A stretch of DNA of 64,000 nt from Marinagarivorans algicola. GTDB lineage: Bacteria > Pseudomonadota > Gammaproteobacteria > Pseudomonadales > Cellvibrionaceae. Of this stretch, positions 1 through 9,763 are shown in pieces. The translations under genes and the position numbers were made by a program. Each line of letters opens with the position of its first letter. Position 1 is the stretch's first letter. The stretch spans positions 121,283-185,282 of the forward strand of contig NZ_LGAK01000003.1 of assembly GCF_001292705.1 (NCBI RefSeq). The letters are read 5' to 3'. The notes under the pieces are model-generated. The model had not been told where the DNA came from and ran no database searches. It saw only the letters and a list, made by a program, of their open reading frames with translations.

Positions 1-1840
1 AACTTGCTTGGTCAAATAGCACTTTTGCCAAATCAGCAAAGCGATCTTCATCCGGTTCTTGGTCTAACTTTTTAACCAGTGGGTGCTCTGGATTTAGCTC
101 TATAGTGGGTTTATTTTCAGGAACATTTTGGCCGGCAGACTCCAACAGGCGGCGCATTTGCGCGCCCATCTCATCATTCGCTACCACCAAGCAAGCCGGT
201 GAATCAGTTAAGCGATGCGTGATACGAACCGCAGTCACTTCATCTTTGAGTACTTGATTCATGCGCTCAATTAAACCTTCTAATTGCTTTTCAGCTTCTT
301 CTTGTGCTTTTTTCTCTTCCTCTGTCTCCACGCTACCTAAATCTAACTCGCCTTTACTCACATCTTGGAAAGACTTACCGCTATACTCCATTAAGTGGCC
401 CATTAACCAATCATCAACACGATCGGTTAATAATAATACTTCGATGCCTTTTTTCTTAAAGACCTCTAAGTGTGGGCTATTTTTAGCAGTATTATAATTC
501 TCGGCAACAACATAGTAGATTTTATTTTGACCTTCTTGCATCCGCTCAATATAGCCATCAAGCGATTGATCTTGTGCTTTAGAGGTCGATACTGTAGTAC
601 AGAAGCGCATTAACTTAGCAATTTTTTCTCGATTGCTCACGTCTTCTGCTGGCCCTTCTTTAAGGACTTCACCAAATTCTGACCAAAATCCAGCATACTT
701 TTCAGGCTCTTTTTTAGCCATCTTATCTAAAGTATCGAGTACGCGCTTTGTTAAAGCCGACTTCATACTGTCGATATTAGGATCTTTTTGCAGAATTTCG
801 CGCGAGACATTTAATGACAAGTCATTAGAGTCAACCACCCCTTTAATAAAGCGTAAATACAAGGGCAAAAATTGCTCCGCTTCATCCATAATATAGGTAC
901 GTTGCACGTACAATTTTAAGCCGCGTGAAGCATCACGATATTGAATATCCATACCCGCTTTTGCAGGAACATACAGTAAACTCGTGTAATCTAACTTACC
1001 TTCAACACGGTTATGACTCCACGTTAGAGCGTCTTGAAAATCATGACTTACATGCTTATAAAACTCTTGGTATTCCTCGTCTTTAATATCACTGCGCGAG
1101 CGAGTCCAAAGCGCCGTGGCGCGGTTAATTGTTTCGAATTCAACCTCTTGTTTTTCATCCTTTTTATCCTCATCATCACTCGCTGGAGCAGCTTCTTTTT
1201 CCATAATGATAGGCAAAGAAATATGATCAGAATATTTTTTGATGATGTTGCGTAAACGCCAACCATCTGCAAATTCTTTTTCGTCGGCTTTTAAGTGCAG
1301 GATGACATCTGTACCACGAGAAGCTTTCTCAATGGTGGCAATCGAATAATCGGCCTCGCCTTCACTACTCCAATGCACGCCATGATCAGCACTATCGCCG
1401 GCACGGCGTGTTAGCACTTCAACTTTATCAGCCACAATAAAAGCCGAATAAAAACCTACGCCAAACTGGCCTATTAACTGCGAGTCTTTTTTCTCATCAC
1501 CAGAGAGATTTTGCAAAAATTGGGCAGTGCCCGATTTAGCAATTGTACCTAAATGCGCTACAGCTTCTTCGCGGTTCATGCCAATACCATTATCACTAAT
1601 GGTAATCGTGTTGGCTTCTTTGTCAAAAGTTAAGCGAATTTTAAGATCCGGATCGTTTTCGTATAACTCACCTTTTTCAAGCGCTTCAAAGCGTAACTTA
1701 TCAGCCGCATCAGAGGCGTTAGAGATAAGTTCACGCAAAAATATTTCTTTATTTGAATAAAGCGAGTGAATCATCAATTGGAGTAATTGCTTCGCTTCTG
1801 TTTCAAATCCGCGTGTTTCTGTAGCTGCTTCAACCGTCAT
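1..1840 (-). CDS. htpG: Chaperone HtpG (Hsp90), 3' end cut by window edge
   Basis: This encodes the bacterial Hsp90, a homodimeric cytosolic ATP-dependent chaperone for client proteins during stress. The start at 1840 gives [18 protein letters not shown]. The GHKL ATPase motifs follow in order: [14 protein letters not shown] with the ATP-binding Asn and Asp, then DNGIGM, then GTIAKSGT, then [15 protein letters not shown]. The middle-domain segment SREILQKD is also present. About 613 codons are visible. HtpG is usually 630-640 residues, so only the last 20-30 residues should lie outside the window. An AGGAG ribosome site sits 8 bases before the ATG. A sigma-32 promoter lies just upstream, so heat induction is expected. 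No frameshift or stop is seen in the visible frame. Confidence 0.97.
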   Translation of the reverse strand, partial: MTVEAATETRGFETEAKQLLQLMIHSLYSNKEIFLRELISNASDAADKLRFEALEKGELYENDPDLKIRLTFDKEANTITISDNGIGMNREEAVAHLGTIAKSGTAQFLQNLSGDEKKDSQLIGQFGVGFYSAFIVADKVEVLTRRAGDSADHGVHWSSEGEADYSIATIEKASRGTDVILHLKADEKEFADGWRLRNIIKKYSDHISLPIIMEKEAAPASDDEDKKDEKQEVEFETINRATALWTRSRSDIKDEEYQEFYKHVSHDFQDALTWSHNRVEGKLDYTSLLYVPAKAGMDIQYRDASRGLKLYVQRTYIMDEAEQFLPLYLRFIKGVVDSNDLSLNVSREILQKDPNIDSMKSALTKRVLDTLDKMAKKEPEKYAGFWSEFGEVLKEGPAEDVSNREKIAKLMRFCTTVSTSKAQDQSLDGYIERMQEGQNKIYYVVAENYNTAKNSPHLEVFKKKGIEVLLLTDRVDDWLMGHLMEYSGKSFQDVSKGELDLGSVETEEEKKAQEEAEKQLEGLIERMNQVLKDEVTAVRITHRLTDSPACLVVANDEMGAQMRRLLESAGQNVPENKPTIELNPEHPLVKKLDQEPDEDRFADLAKVLFDQAS

Positions 1841-1895
1841 GGACAGGCTCCTATACAAGTGCAAAATAAGTGTATTAGAATGATAACTGCCGCAA

Positions 1896-1925
1896 AGATG
1901 GGGCTCAAAAATCCAATTTCAAGGG
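1896..1925 (-). promoter_or_regulatory. Sigma-32 heat-shock promoter of htpG
   Basis: On the minus strand the -35 element is CTTGAAA (1917-1923), followed by a 13-base spacer and a -10 element CCCCATCT (1896-1903). The known RpoH consensus is CTTGAAA, 13-15 bases, CCCCATnT, so the match is essentially perfect. It lies about 55 bases before the htpG start codon. Confidence 0.88.
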
Positions 1926-1936
1926 CACTTCACGAC

Positions 1937-2269
1937 TTAATGGCAATCGTAAACTTTGAAGGTTTGCTCACCGTCCTTCATGTCACCTTTCGCCACAATA
2001 GTGTCACCCGACATTACCGCTGCCTGATTTTTAGCCAGCGTAATGAGCTCATTTTGTTGCTTTTGCGCTGAACGACCGACCACGACTACCTTTGTCAGAG
2101 TCTTTGAATGGGTTTCGCCGATTTGCCGACAACTGGCTACCGCTTGGGGCTTAACAAGCGCAACCCACTGTGAGTCAACATTCGGGGATACCCAAGCGCA
2201 GCCACCTATTAGTGCGACGCCTAGCATCGCAGAAATAACTTGATACGTATATTTTTTATGTAATTTCAT
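1937..2269 (-). CDS. DUF4156-family lipoprotein
   Basis: This is a small envelope lipoprotein of 110 residues. It has an N-terminal signal peptide with a lipobox (LIGGC, Cys24), so it should be lipidated and membrane-anchored. The mature part has the pattern of DUF4156 proteins: a KPQAVASC segment, a conserved VVVVGRSAQKQQNELITLAKNQAAVMSGDTIVA-type region in which small residues precede GGDT/SGDT, and a final Cys-His. The function of the family is unknown. The gene ends about 100 bases upstream of htpG on the same strand but carries no obvious link to it, because htpG has its own promoter. Confidence 0.8.
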   Translation of the reverse strand: MKLHKKYTYQVISAMLGVALIGGCAWVSPNVDSQWVALVKPQAVASCRQIGETHSKTLTKVVVVGRSAQKQQNELITLAKNQAAVMSGDTIVAKGDMKDGEQTFKVYDCH

Positions 2270-2371
2270 GACTATCTACTACCTTCCTAAGATTAAGTTT
2301 TATCACTAATTAATGAGCCTACTACTCATAAGTCGGCCAATCGCGATCAAGAATTAGTATCACTCCGCTTT

Positions 2372-3346
2372 TTAAGGACTGCTTTCACTGTCAATATCCA
2401 CCTTGTTATACAGCTCATTAGCCTCTTCAACAAATAGCGCACTACTGACCTTAGTGCGTATATTCATACTTGGCGCTACTAAGTTTTTTTGATAAGGCAC
2501 GCTATTTAGGCTCGGCGCATCAACCAGCACCAACAAAGTATCAACAGCTATAACCACAGGCAACACCGAAGCCAACAGCGCTCTGGGTAACCACTTAAGG
2601 CGTGTCGCCATGCGTAAACTTAACATCACCACAATCAATAGCGCAGCTGCTGATATACACTCACCAACAAGCAGCCATAAGTACTCTGCGGGTAAATGGT
2701 AGCTTAACCAAGGTAACAAGAGCCCCAAGCACTTGACAACAATAATACTTATTAAAACTAATAACCACTGCGTCACTAAGCGGCCTTCACCCAATAGCGC
2801 GCGCCCAATAATGGCCCAAATTCCAGCATATATAAATGTTGCTAACAACATATAAAATGCCTGTGATGCGTATTTTTCAAGAAAATCAACATTTGGGAGA
2901 TTAAAGTAAGACTCCGCAACCATAAAGCTTGCCAGGACTACAGCACACATCACCACAACAGGCCATACACTCAAGCGATAAATACACTCATGCCAAAAGG
3001 TTAATGGCTGTGCAGGCGCTACCGGATGATCACTCAATAGAATACGAAATCGACTGCGCCCAAGTAATAACACATCGCCACTATTTAATCTCGCGCCACC
3101 GAGCACGGTTGTCTTTTTACCCACTTTTGGCTCAACAGTAATACCGTTCACGCTGGCCAAATCTACGCACGCTATAGCTTGCGCATTAACATCATAGGTG
3201 ATTTGTACATGATGAGAATCTACAAATACGTCGTCAACAACAATATCTTGGTCTAGCCCTCGACCAAGATAAATGCACGGCTCATCAAAGCTTTGGCGAG
3301 TTAACACATGACCGGCTTTATTAATCTGCTCAACAACTAAGGCCAT
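2372..3346 (-). CDS. FHA-domain membrane protein
   Basis: The protein has 324 residues. An N-terminal forkhead-associated domain (about residues 25-105) carries the phosphothreonine-binding landmarks: Gly-Arg at 28-29, Ser-His-His at 44-46 and Asn-Gly at 67-68. Residues about 127-270 form four or five hydrophobic segments, and the C-terminus is polar. FHA domains bind phosphothreonine peptides, so the protein likely displays this module on the cytosolic face of the inner membrane. Its start overlaps the end of the upstream protease gene by 10 bases, which implies translational coupling and a joint function. No kinase gene lies nearby to supply the phosphopeptide. The exact role is unknown. 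Confidence 0.85.
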   Translation of the reverse strand: MALVVEQINKAGHVLTRQSFDEPCIYLGRGLDQDIVVDDVFVDSHHVQITYDVNAQAIACVDLASVNGITVEPKVGKKTTVLGGARLNSGDVLLLGRSRFRILLSDHPVAPAQPLTFWHECIYRLSVWPVVVMCAVVLASFMVAESYFNLPNVDFLEKYASQAFYMLLATFIYAGIWAIIGRALLGEGRLVTQWLLVLISIIVVKCLGLLLPWLSYHLPAEYLWLLVGECISAAALLIVVMLSLRMATRLKWLPRALLASVLPVVIAVDTLLVLVDAPSLNSVPYQKNLVAPSMNIRTKVSSALFVEEANELYNKVDIDSESSP

Positions 3347-4746
3347 GCAACCACCTCAAGAAAGTGCGTTAAAAAGCGTTGCGCCGAATCTTTGGTAACA
3401 CCCGACAAAGTAAAGTGACTCATGACAGCTTGTTTCTCTTTATCGACAGAAACCGCCATATAAAAGGCATCATAAACATTTTCAAATTTTTTGTATCCAC
3501 GCAAGCAATAGCTCACCCTAGAGGTTACATGATATTGGTTCACTACCTCGCGATTCACACATTGATAGGCACCCAACTGTTTTTTAGGCCCTCTATTTGC
3601 TGGCATGGCATTCGCTGTATCGCGCGCTAAGTACTGGTAAGCGCTGTAACTAGGCCATAGTTTTGCTTCAAAATACAAAAATTCATATTCGATAAAACCG
3701 GAATTAAACTGCGCACCTAAATAAACATTAGAGCCGCTATGGCAGCCTCGACTAATCGTATTAATTTTAAGTTTTTTGTTTTTATTACTATCACCCCAGC
3801 ATTCAAGCCAAGGTAAGTCAGAGCTTTTGACTGTCGCCTCTGCCATGGCGTTAACAGACCAATGCGAGTCGATAGCGGCATCAATCATGGCCGTGGTATG
3901 AGAGGTAATTTGCTGGCCTATACTCTTTAATAACGCATCTGTTTTGTCTGGAAAATCAGCTCGAGTCGGCAACACGGCTAACAAACTCGCCTCTATCGGA
4001 GTCTGAGAATCAAGAGTTTTAGTCGCCTCATAGGTATGCCCCTGACCTGCTTCTTGCTCTTTACTTTGTAGGTATTGCTGATAGCGCTGAATCAGTTGAT
4101 AAAGCGCTTTAACAGGGACTAAAAAACCAATTTGATTGCCCGATGTAGCAACATTGACACCCACTACACGCGCCTCATCACTGACTACCGGTCCACCACT
4201 CATGCCCGAATTAATCGGGCCACTAAAATGTATTTGCTCTGTAAAACGGTGTTCAACCAAGCCATTAAAAGTCCCTTCAACAACGGTCATTCCTAAGTCA
4301 TGAGGGTTACCCAGTGAATATAAAGTCTCACCTTTTTCAGGTAACTCAAGCTGTAAATCAAAGGGCTTACCCAAGTTTATCTTTGATGCCACAGGAGCCA
4401 CAATGGCTAAATCGCTCACAACATCAACCGCCAATATATCCAGCACTATTTTTTGATTATCGCGCTCTATTTCAATACGGTATTTTTCCGGTTCAAAAAC
4501 CTTTGCTGAAATCACATGGTAATTGGTTGCTAATACATTACCCTCCATAACCACAAAGCCGGTACCTAGTGAATTTTGACTACCCGATGCAATTTCAATG
4601 ATTTTTACCTGATAAACTGAAGACTCATAAGCTGCATATACATCAACGGCTTTATTAGAAGCCGCGACTAATGCGCTGCCCCCAAAAGCCCATAGAAATA
4701 TAACGATAGTAAAACTACGCCAGACCCACCACTGAGAAGAAAACAA
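3337..4746 (-). CDS. Trypsin-like serine protease (S1C/DegP-like fold), exported
   Basis: The protein has 469 residues. An N-terminal hydrophobic segment (about residues 10-30) acts as signal peptide or anchor. A trypsin-fold domain follows with the triad His77 (TNYHV), Asp112 (VSDLAIV) and Ser183 (GMSGGPVV). No PDZ domain is evident; the last 220 residues are a separate Cys-containing domain I do not recognise. The start is TTG at 4746: a strong AAGGAG ribosome site lies 6 bases upstream and no nearby ATG fits. The gene overlaps the FHA gene by 10 bases. Similar protease-FHA pairs occur in envelope signalling or secretion settings, but the substrate here cannot be told from sequence. Confidence 0.85.
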   Translation of the reverse strand: MFSSQWWVWRSFTIVIFLWAFGGSALVAASNKAVDVYAAYESSVYQVKIIEIASGSQNSLGTGFVVMEGNVLATNYHVISAKVFEPEKYRIEIERDNQKIVLDILAVDVVSDLAIVAPVASKINLGKPFDLQLELPEKGETLYSLGNPHDLGMTVVEGTFNGLVEHRFTEQIHFSGPINSGMSGGPVVSDEARVVGVNVATSGNQIGFLVPVKALYQLIQRYQQYLQSKEQEAGQGHTYEATKTLDSQTPIEASLLAVLPTRADFPDKTDALLKSIGQQITSHTTAMIDAAIDSHWSVNAMAEATVKSSDLPWLECWGDSNKNKKLKINTISRGCHSGSNVYLGAQFNSGFIEYEFLYFEAKLWPSYSAYQYLARDTANAMPANRGPKKQLGAYQCVNREVVNQYHVTSRVSYCLRGYKKFENVYDAFYMAVSVDKEKQAVMSHFTLSGVTKDSAQRFLTHFLEVVAWP

Positions 4747-4845
4747 TAAAAGCTCCTTATTTTTATCTGATCATTGTTGTTTATAAGCTCATTATTGAAC
4801 GACCGCTTTTGCTATCGAATACTGAATGACGATACCATGAATACA

Positions 4846-5490
4846 CTATGACCTATGACGGCTTCTGGCCCAGGGCATACGCCAAGGGGCACAAAAACAT
4901 GGTACGTTGCAATAGGCCAAAACCAAATACACTAACGCCAAAAAAAGCCCGCCACCAACACCGTATAAATGCGCATCAACGGCCACTAAACCACCGATGC
5001 TATCAAGCAAATATGTATTATCAAAGCTCGGCATTTGCTCGATAATTAACTTCCCTGCAACTAAAGCCCCCAGCAATAGCGAAAAACGGCGACTAAGCCA
5101 CCAGTGCCAAATAATACCAACCACCAAAAAACCTTCGATAGCACCAGAAAAACCACGATAACTCATACCACTATCGGTCATCACCAAACCCAAACTAACC
5201 CCCACAGGCAGCAATAAGAGCATCACGAGTAACAAGCCAGTAGGCACTATCGATACGCATAAAAGCCATACCACAATGGCACCCGCAACATTCATCACCG
5301 CATGCTGCAGCCCTAAATGAATAAAGTGCGCACTCAGCCATCGATAACTAAAATGCTCATAGGTATGCAGCTCTAAGTGCTGAAGTTGCTGCTCAGGTAA
5401 AAAGCCCAGCAACAACAAAACACTCACAAACACCATAAAACCGCAGTGCTTCATAAGAGGCTGCGACGGGTACAACAAGCGACTCAACAT
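4846..5490 (-). CDS. rrtA: Rhombosortase (rhomboid-family intramembrane protease)
   Basis: The protein is hydrophobic, about 214 residues, with six predicted membrane helices. It carries the rhombosortase signatures: HFIHLGLQHAVMNVAG in the second helix region, the serine nucleophile in YRGFSG, and the catalytic His in DAHLYG. Rhombosortases process proteins that end in a GlyGly-CTERM tail, so that they can be anchored or released at the surface of Gram-negative cells. No protein in this window ends in such a tail, so the substrate is encoded elsewhere. I chose the ATG at 5490; a TTG nine bases upstream is possible. Neither start has a good ribosome site. Confidence 0.85.
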   Translation of the reverse strand: MLSRLLYPSQPLMKHCGFMVFVSVLLLLGFLPEQQLQHLELHTYEHFSYRWLSAHFIHLGLQHAVMNVAGAIVVWLLCVSIVPTGLLLVMLLLLPVGVSLGLVMTDSGMSYRGFSGAIEGFLVVGIIWHWWLSRRFSLLLGALVAGKLIIEQMPSFDNTYLLDSIGGLVAVDAHLYGVGGGLFLALVYLVLAYCNVPCFCAPWRMPWARSRHRS

Positions 5491-5544
5491 GCTTAGCAAC
5501 GACTAAACCCACCGTATATTGTAGTTGTGACACTATACACTGTA

Positions 5545-6972
5545 TTAAAAAGGCAGCGGCATAGGCTGTCCATTAAGCGTGGCTTGCCCCTTGGCATAAT
5601 CAATATTCAGGCGATAATCATCATCGTGAGACACAATAAAACCTTGCGAAATCAGCATATCCAGCACCGAAGGGACCTGCGTTTTAACTGCTTCATTGAG
5701 CTCACTAGCCACAAATACCCTCTCTTCTTTTGCCCATTGTGCTTCTATTTGATTACGCACATACAGCTCGGCAAATTGAACGGCCAAAGCCATATCCATT
5801 TCAGTATCTAAATGAAAAACCATAAAAGGCAATAAACCGAGAGGGTTATTAGAGCTTACATTAGCCTTTGCTAACGACTCTCCTTCAATCGTTAACAATA
5901 ACCGAGCAAAAAATTTACCTTGCGATGTCGTGAATGCCAAAGTGTCTATTTTTAACTCGGGTGATGCCGGTAGTAGCTCTTTTAAAATCAACTCACCAAG
6001 GTATTGCTGCCAATACTCAGCATTAGCATTCGCAGGGGGGTCTTGTATTAAGGCATAATAGCTTTCAAGAAAAGCCAAGCTAAACTTCAAATACGATAGC
6101 TCAAGCTGAATATCGCTCATATCGGCTTCCAGCGCAGCAATATTCAAAGCGCCTACATTAAGCTCGCTAAGGTAGCTTAATGTATTATTGATAGCGTCAA
6201 TTTTAGCCTCGGCCTCAAAATGCATATCTTTAAATACAATACTTGCCGTTTCATTTTTAAGACTGCCAACACTCACAATAACTTTACCCGGCGCCACTTG
6301 AGCACTATGCCAGCTGGCCAATTCAGCAGATAGCTCAGCCTTGAGTGCCTTTGCCGTAAAAGCAACAGCACTGCCCTCTAAAGACATCGCTTTGATACGG
6401 ATTCGAGGTAATCCCATCGTATAGATCAACTTGCGATCTAGGCCTATTTCACCCTCACCTTCGTACCCATCAACCACAATAGAGAGCGCCTCGGTATTAA
6501 ACTCAAAAGGTAGCCAACGATCATGCAGGGCGATCCTTCCGGTTAAATCCATTCGTGCTGCCAGCTGATAAAGCGGACCCTCACCAATAACCGAGAGCAC
6601 ATCTTGCAAATAGGCTTCATGTCGATCTAATAGCGTTACTTGCAAATCAAATCCGCCCAACCCTAGAGTAAAGGCTTCGGTTTTATGCCCTAGCAAAACA
6701 GGGCCATGCACCAAATGAAAAGCAACCGGCAATTCGACAGGCTCAGTGCTATCGGTAAGCCCCTCTATATCATCTACCGAAACCAACAGCACGCCCTCAC
6801 TCTTAAACCAACCGCGTTTATAGCTCTGCCAGTTAGCGCTATAAGCGGGCAAGCTGTTGATATAAGCGGCGGTATCCTGCATTGATTTTTCAGCTTGCCA
6901 ACCCATAAATCCAGGCACAACCAACAGTAAAGGTAAGATAACAAATAGTAAAAACGATATTATTTTTTTCAT
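5545..6972 (-). CDS. DUF945 (YdgA-like) family protein
   Basis: The protein has 475 residues. It starts with a strong N-terminal membrane or signal segment (about residues 4-22) and continues with YINSLPAYSANWQSYKRGW, the typical opening of DUF945/YdgA proteins. The rest is a long beta-rich region of repeated short strands, as expected for a periplasmic domain anchored to the inner membrane. E. coli YdgA has no firmly established function; AsmA-like proteins have a comparable architecture. The gene follows the AsmA-like gene by 35 bases on the same strand, suggesting a two-gene envelope operon. Confidence 0.8.
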   Translation of the reverse strand: MKKIISFLLFVILPLLLVVPGFMGWQAEKSMQDTAAYINSLPAYSANWQSYKRGWFKSEGVLLVSVDDIEGLTDSTEPVELPVAFHLVHGPVLLGHKTEAFTLGLGGFDLQVTLLDRHEAYLQDVLSVIGEGPLYQLAARMDLTGRIALHDRWLPFEFNTEALSIVVDGYEGEGEIGLDRKLIYTMGLPRIRIKAMSLEGSAVAFTAKALKAELSAELASWHSAQVAPGKVIVSVGSLKNETASIVFKDMHFEAEAKIDAINNTLSYLSELNVGALNIAALEADMSDIQLELSYLKFSLAFLESYYALIQDPPANANAEYWQQYLGELILKELLPASPELKIDTLAFTTSQGKFFARLLLTIEGESLAKANVSSNNPLGLLPFMVFHLDTEMDMALAVQFAELYVRNQIEAQWAKEERVFVASELNEAVKTQVPSVLDMLISQGFIVSHDDDYRLNIDYAKGQATLNGQPMPLPF

Positions 6973-7007
6973 GAAGCTCTCAACATGTATCCGTTGTTAG
7001 ACGTGTT

Positions 7008-7799
7008 TTAACGCCCAAATAAACCTTTTAATTTATTGATGGCACCTTTTTGTTCTTCATTAAGGTTTTCTTCGAGTTTTTCTTTAAGCTTATCTTCGAC
7101 TTCACTTTTGAGTACTTTTTTAAGCTTTTTCTTTGCAACACTCTCGGCTTCATCAAGTATAGGTTGTAAAATAGCAACGCCTAACTCACCAGCAGTCAAC
7201 CCCTTACCGCCACCATTTAATTGACTGCGCGATAGATTGGGGATATTTAATGCGTATTCACCATAAGATTCTGTCACTAAACGCATATTATTATTGGCAA
7301 AGTGTAAATTATTTAACGCAAACCTCGGTTCAAAAGGCGATGATTGCGTTTCCTCTTGTACGGGCTTATCATTTCCGTCACCACCTGATTGAGCCGCAAA
7401 CTCTTTAACAGCATTAAGCAAGGCTTGAATATTAGTCGTTAGACCTTTTTGTTCAGCAACAATGCTCACTCCTTCTATCGTTATATCATTAATAACAATC
7501 ACGTCAGCATTTAAACTCATCGGGTCAATGTGAACTCTAAAGGTATCAGCTTTAAAGGCATAAGGTGAATTAAAGCCCTTAGGGTTAGATACTTCAAAAC
7601 CTTTCAGCTCAGACATGCCTTTAAATAAATTAATATCCACATCCTTTAAGTTAACTGCCGTTTGCGTCACCTGTGGCCCATGGGTTTCTACAGCATCTTC
7701 AACCAACGTACTGAGATTCATCAAGACAGCAAACACGCCGCCAACAACTAACAATATCACGATAAATACAATCATTAATGTAATTTTTATTGCTTTCAT
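7008..7799 (-). CDS. AsmA-like inner-membrane protein with lysine-rich tail
   Basis: The protein has 263 residues. One N-terminal membrane segment (about residues 5-28) precedes an AsmA-type periplasmic region: VDINLFKGMSELKGFEV, then NPKGF, then VINDITIEGVSI, a pattern shared with the repeat units of AsmA/DUF748 proteins. A Gly-Asp linker (about 135-150) separates a second beta segment. The last 60 residues are a highly charged helix rich in Lys and Glu, probably a coiled coil. AsmA-family proteins are linked to lipid transport and outer-membrane homeostasis. It is shorter than full AsmA, so it may work with the adjacent DUF945 protein. Confidence 0.7.
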   Translation of the reverse strand: MKAIKITLMIVFIVILLVVGGVFAVLMNLSTLVEDAVETHGPQVTQTAVNLKDVDINLFKGMSELKGFEVSNPKGFNSPYAFKADTFRVHIDPMSLNADVIVINDITIEGVSIVAEQKGLTTNIQALLNAVKEFAAQSGGDGNDKPVQEETQSSPFEPRFALNNLHFANNNMRLVTESYGEYALNIPNLSRSQLNGGGKGLTAGELGVAILQPILDEAESVAKKKLKKVLKSEVEDKLKEKLEENLNEEQKGAINKLKGLFGR

Positions 7800-7818
7800 T
7801 TTTACCCTACTCGTTAAA

Positions 7819-9432
7819 TTAATTATTTTTTGCCCAGATAGTATAAACCCGTACGGCTTGCAATTGTGCTGATGATGCCTTTGCCCATGTAAAGCTTACA
7901 CTCACAAAGTACCCCACCGCTATAACCACCCACTGGGCTAACACTCCAGACAACAACACATTCAAAGGAAACCGCCAGCTAACATCAGCCCAAGGCGCTG
8001 ACTCCCCCGCGGTTAATACTGCCCACAAACCCATCAAAGAACCAGCAACTAACCCTAATAACGCACCGTGCTTAGTTGCTCTGATAGTAAAATAAGCCAA
8101 ACAGAAAACACCCAGTACAGCACCCGATAGCGCCGAGGCAATAGCAATCACACGCATCGCCAAAGGCCCTGAAGTACTATCGGGTACTAAATGCAATGCG
8201 ATCACCAGCACGCATAAGCCCGCCAACAGTATCAACAAACGACTGATCCACTCTCTTCTTAGCGAAGACTGCGACCGCGTACTGTAGCTGGGCGTTTGCA
8301 TGCTGTTTTGACAGCTCACCCAATTGTGATAGAGCACACTCGCTACACCGTTAACATCACTACTCAAAGAGGACATTGCCGCTGCAACGACAGCAGCAAG
8401 CATGATACCTTTTGCACCCAATGGAAAATAGTGCAAAACAAAATGCGGCATAATTTGATCGCGTACCGATGGAATAACCGTTGAATAAAACGGATGTACA
8501 TCACTGACACTGTAAGAGCCTGCACCTTGATAAAACCCCCACAACCCAGCGCCCACCACATTAAACACGAATAATATCAGTACAATCATTAGAGCGGCTA
8601 AATGCAGCCCCTGTGCTGCCTCTGCATGCGAGCTTGCAATAAGGTAGCGCTGAACCATTGTTTGGTCGCACCAAAATTTACGTGCCCAAATAATACTCAT
8701 CGCTAGCATAATTAGCCAAGGTGAACTACTGGCACTTGGGCTTAGCATTGACCCGCTGACAGACCAGTCTCCCAAGCTAAAGCGACCTCCCTCCCAGGCA
8801 ATAAGCCAAGCATTAAAAGGGGCAAAACTAATGATGCTAACCACCACAACCCCTCCTAGTATTAATACTACACTTTGCAGTGCATCATTCCATACCACCG
8901 CAGCAATACCACCGATCAACACATACATGATCGTCAACCCCAAAATCGCAATCATGGCCAGCCACAAGGGCATACCGACTAAAACTTGCACAAAAATACC
9001 ACATGTCACTAACGTGACAGCCATATCAAACAACCGATCAACAACAAAGCCTGTACTCGCGTATGCCTGCGTTAAAGAACCAAAGCGAAGCGCCAAATAT
9101 TCATAGACCGATAAACGCACATGTTTACGATAGAAGGGCACGAGCTTTTTAGCAGCAAACAGCAGCACGAAAGGCAATAGAAAAAACCCCGGTAATAAAA
9201 TCAAACCACTCGACGAGGCAATGCCCGGATGAGAGACCAGTGTATTACTACTAATAAGAGTGGCCATGAGAGTAAGTGCGACAGGCAGCGCAGAAAAATT
9301 CTTTTGAGCCAGCCAAAAAGCCTTAACGCCATGAGCACTAGCTACTCGCGCACCGGCCAAGCTACGCCACAGGCCCCAGCCAACGCTGAATAAAATATAA
9401 ATTAAGGCTAAAACAATATCAAAAAAAGTCAT
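7819..9432 (-). CDS. Sodium:solute symporter (SSS family)
   Basis: The protein has about 537 residues and 13-14 hydrophobic helices in the SSS (LeuT-fold) pattern. Family landmarks include the N-terminal helix with IYILFSVGWGLWR, an ANT/SNT-type break in helix 1 (MATLISSNTLVSHPG), the motif IGGIAAVVWNDALQS, and WCDQTMVQRYL. SSS carriers bring sugars, amino acids or organic acids into the cytoplasm with sodium. It is only distantly similar to the symporter at 17.7-19.3 kb. The gene lies 330 bases downstream of the dehydrogenase gene on the same strand and probably imports the substrate of that module. The start was set at ATG 9432; a TTG 15 bases upstream is weaker. Confidence 0.9.
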   Translation of the reverse strand: MTFFDIVLALIYILFSVGWGLWRSLAGARVASAHGVKAFWLAQKNFSALPVALTLMATLISSNTLVSHPGIASSSGLILLPGFFLLPFVLLFAAKKLVPFYRKHVRLSVYEYLALRFGSLTQAYASTGFVVDRLFDMAVTLVTCGIFVQVLVGMPLWLAMIAILGLTIMYVLIGGIAAVVWNDALQSVVLILGGVVVVSIISFAPFNAWLIAWEGGRFSLGDWSVSGSMLSPSASSSPWLIMLAMSIIWARKFWCDQTMVQRYLIASSHAEAAQGLHLAALMIVLILFVFNVVGAGLWGFYQGAGSYSVSDVHPFYSTVIPSVRDQIMPHFVLHYFPLGAKGIMLAAVVAAAMSSLSSDVNGVASVLYHNWVSCQNSMQTPSYSTRSQSSLRREWISRLLILLAGLCVLVIALHLVPDSTSGPLAMRVIAIASALSGAVLGVFCLAYFTIRATKHGALLGLVAGSLMGLWAVLTAGESAPWADVSWRFPLNVLLSGVLAQWVVIAVGYFVSVSFTWAKASSAQLQAVRVYTIWAKNN

Positions 9433-9763
9433 ACCGCCATACAGCAAACAGCACCAGTTAACGACTAAGAATACTCAAAAAGGCTTAAATGAGATGATGA
9501 TTAAGCTCAACAGATAACTCTGACACTTGAGGGTTAATAGATTATTTTTAAGGCCCGTAGGCATTCAGTCCAGTCAAAACAGTACACAATGCATGAGCAC
9601 TCAACGATGGCAGTCCTCGCTAATCACCAAAAATGATATATGAATAGCCATCAATAAACACAATCAAAGAGCGCATCATAAAAGCGCCCCTTTAACACCG
9701 CAAGCACTGCATGCTTGTCGCGATCAAACGCGCTCAATAGTGATAATACAGGAGCCGCCATCA
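9433..9763. other. 330-bp intergenic region between symporter and dehydrogenase
   Basis: I see no convincing gene here. The one structured element is a weak hairpin on the minus strand, with arms GCTTAA at 9501-9506 and 9483-9488, a 12-base loop and then five T. This could end the dehydrogenase transcript or act as an attenuator in front of the symporter gene. The length leaves room for a promoter of the symporter gene, but no clear -35/-10 pair stands out. Confidence 0.4.
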
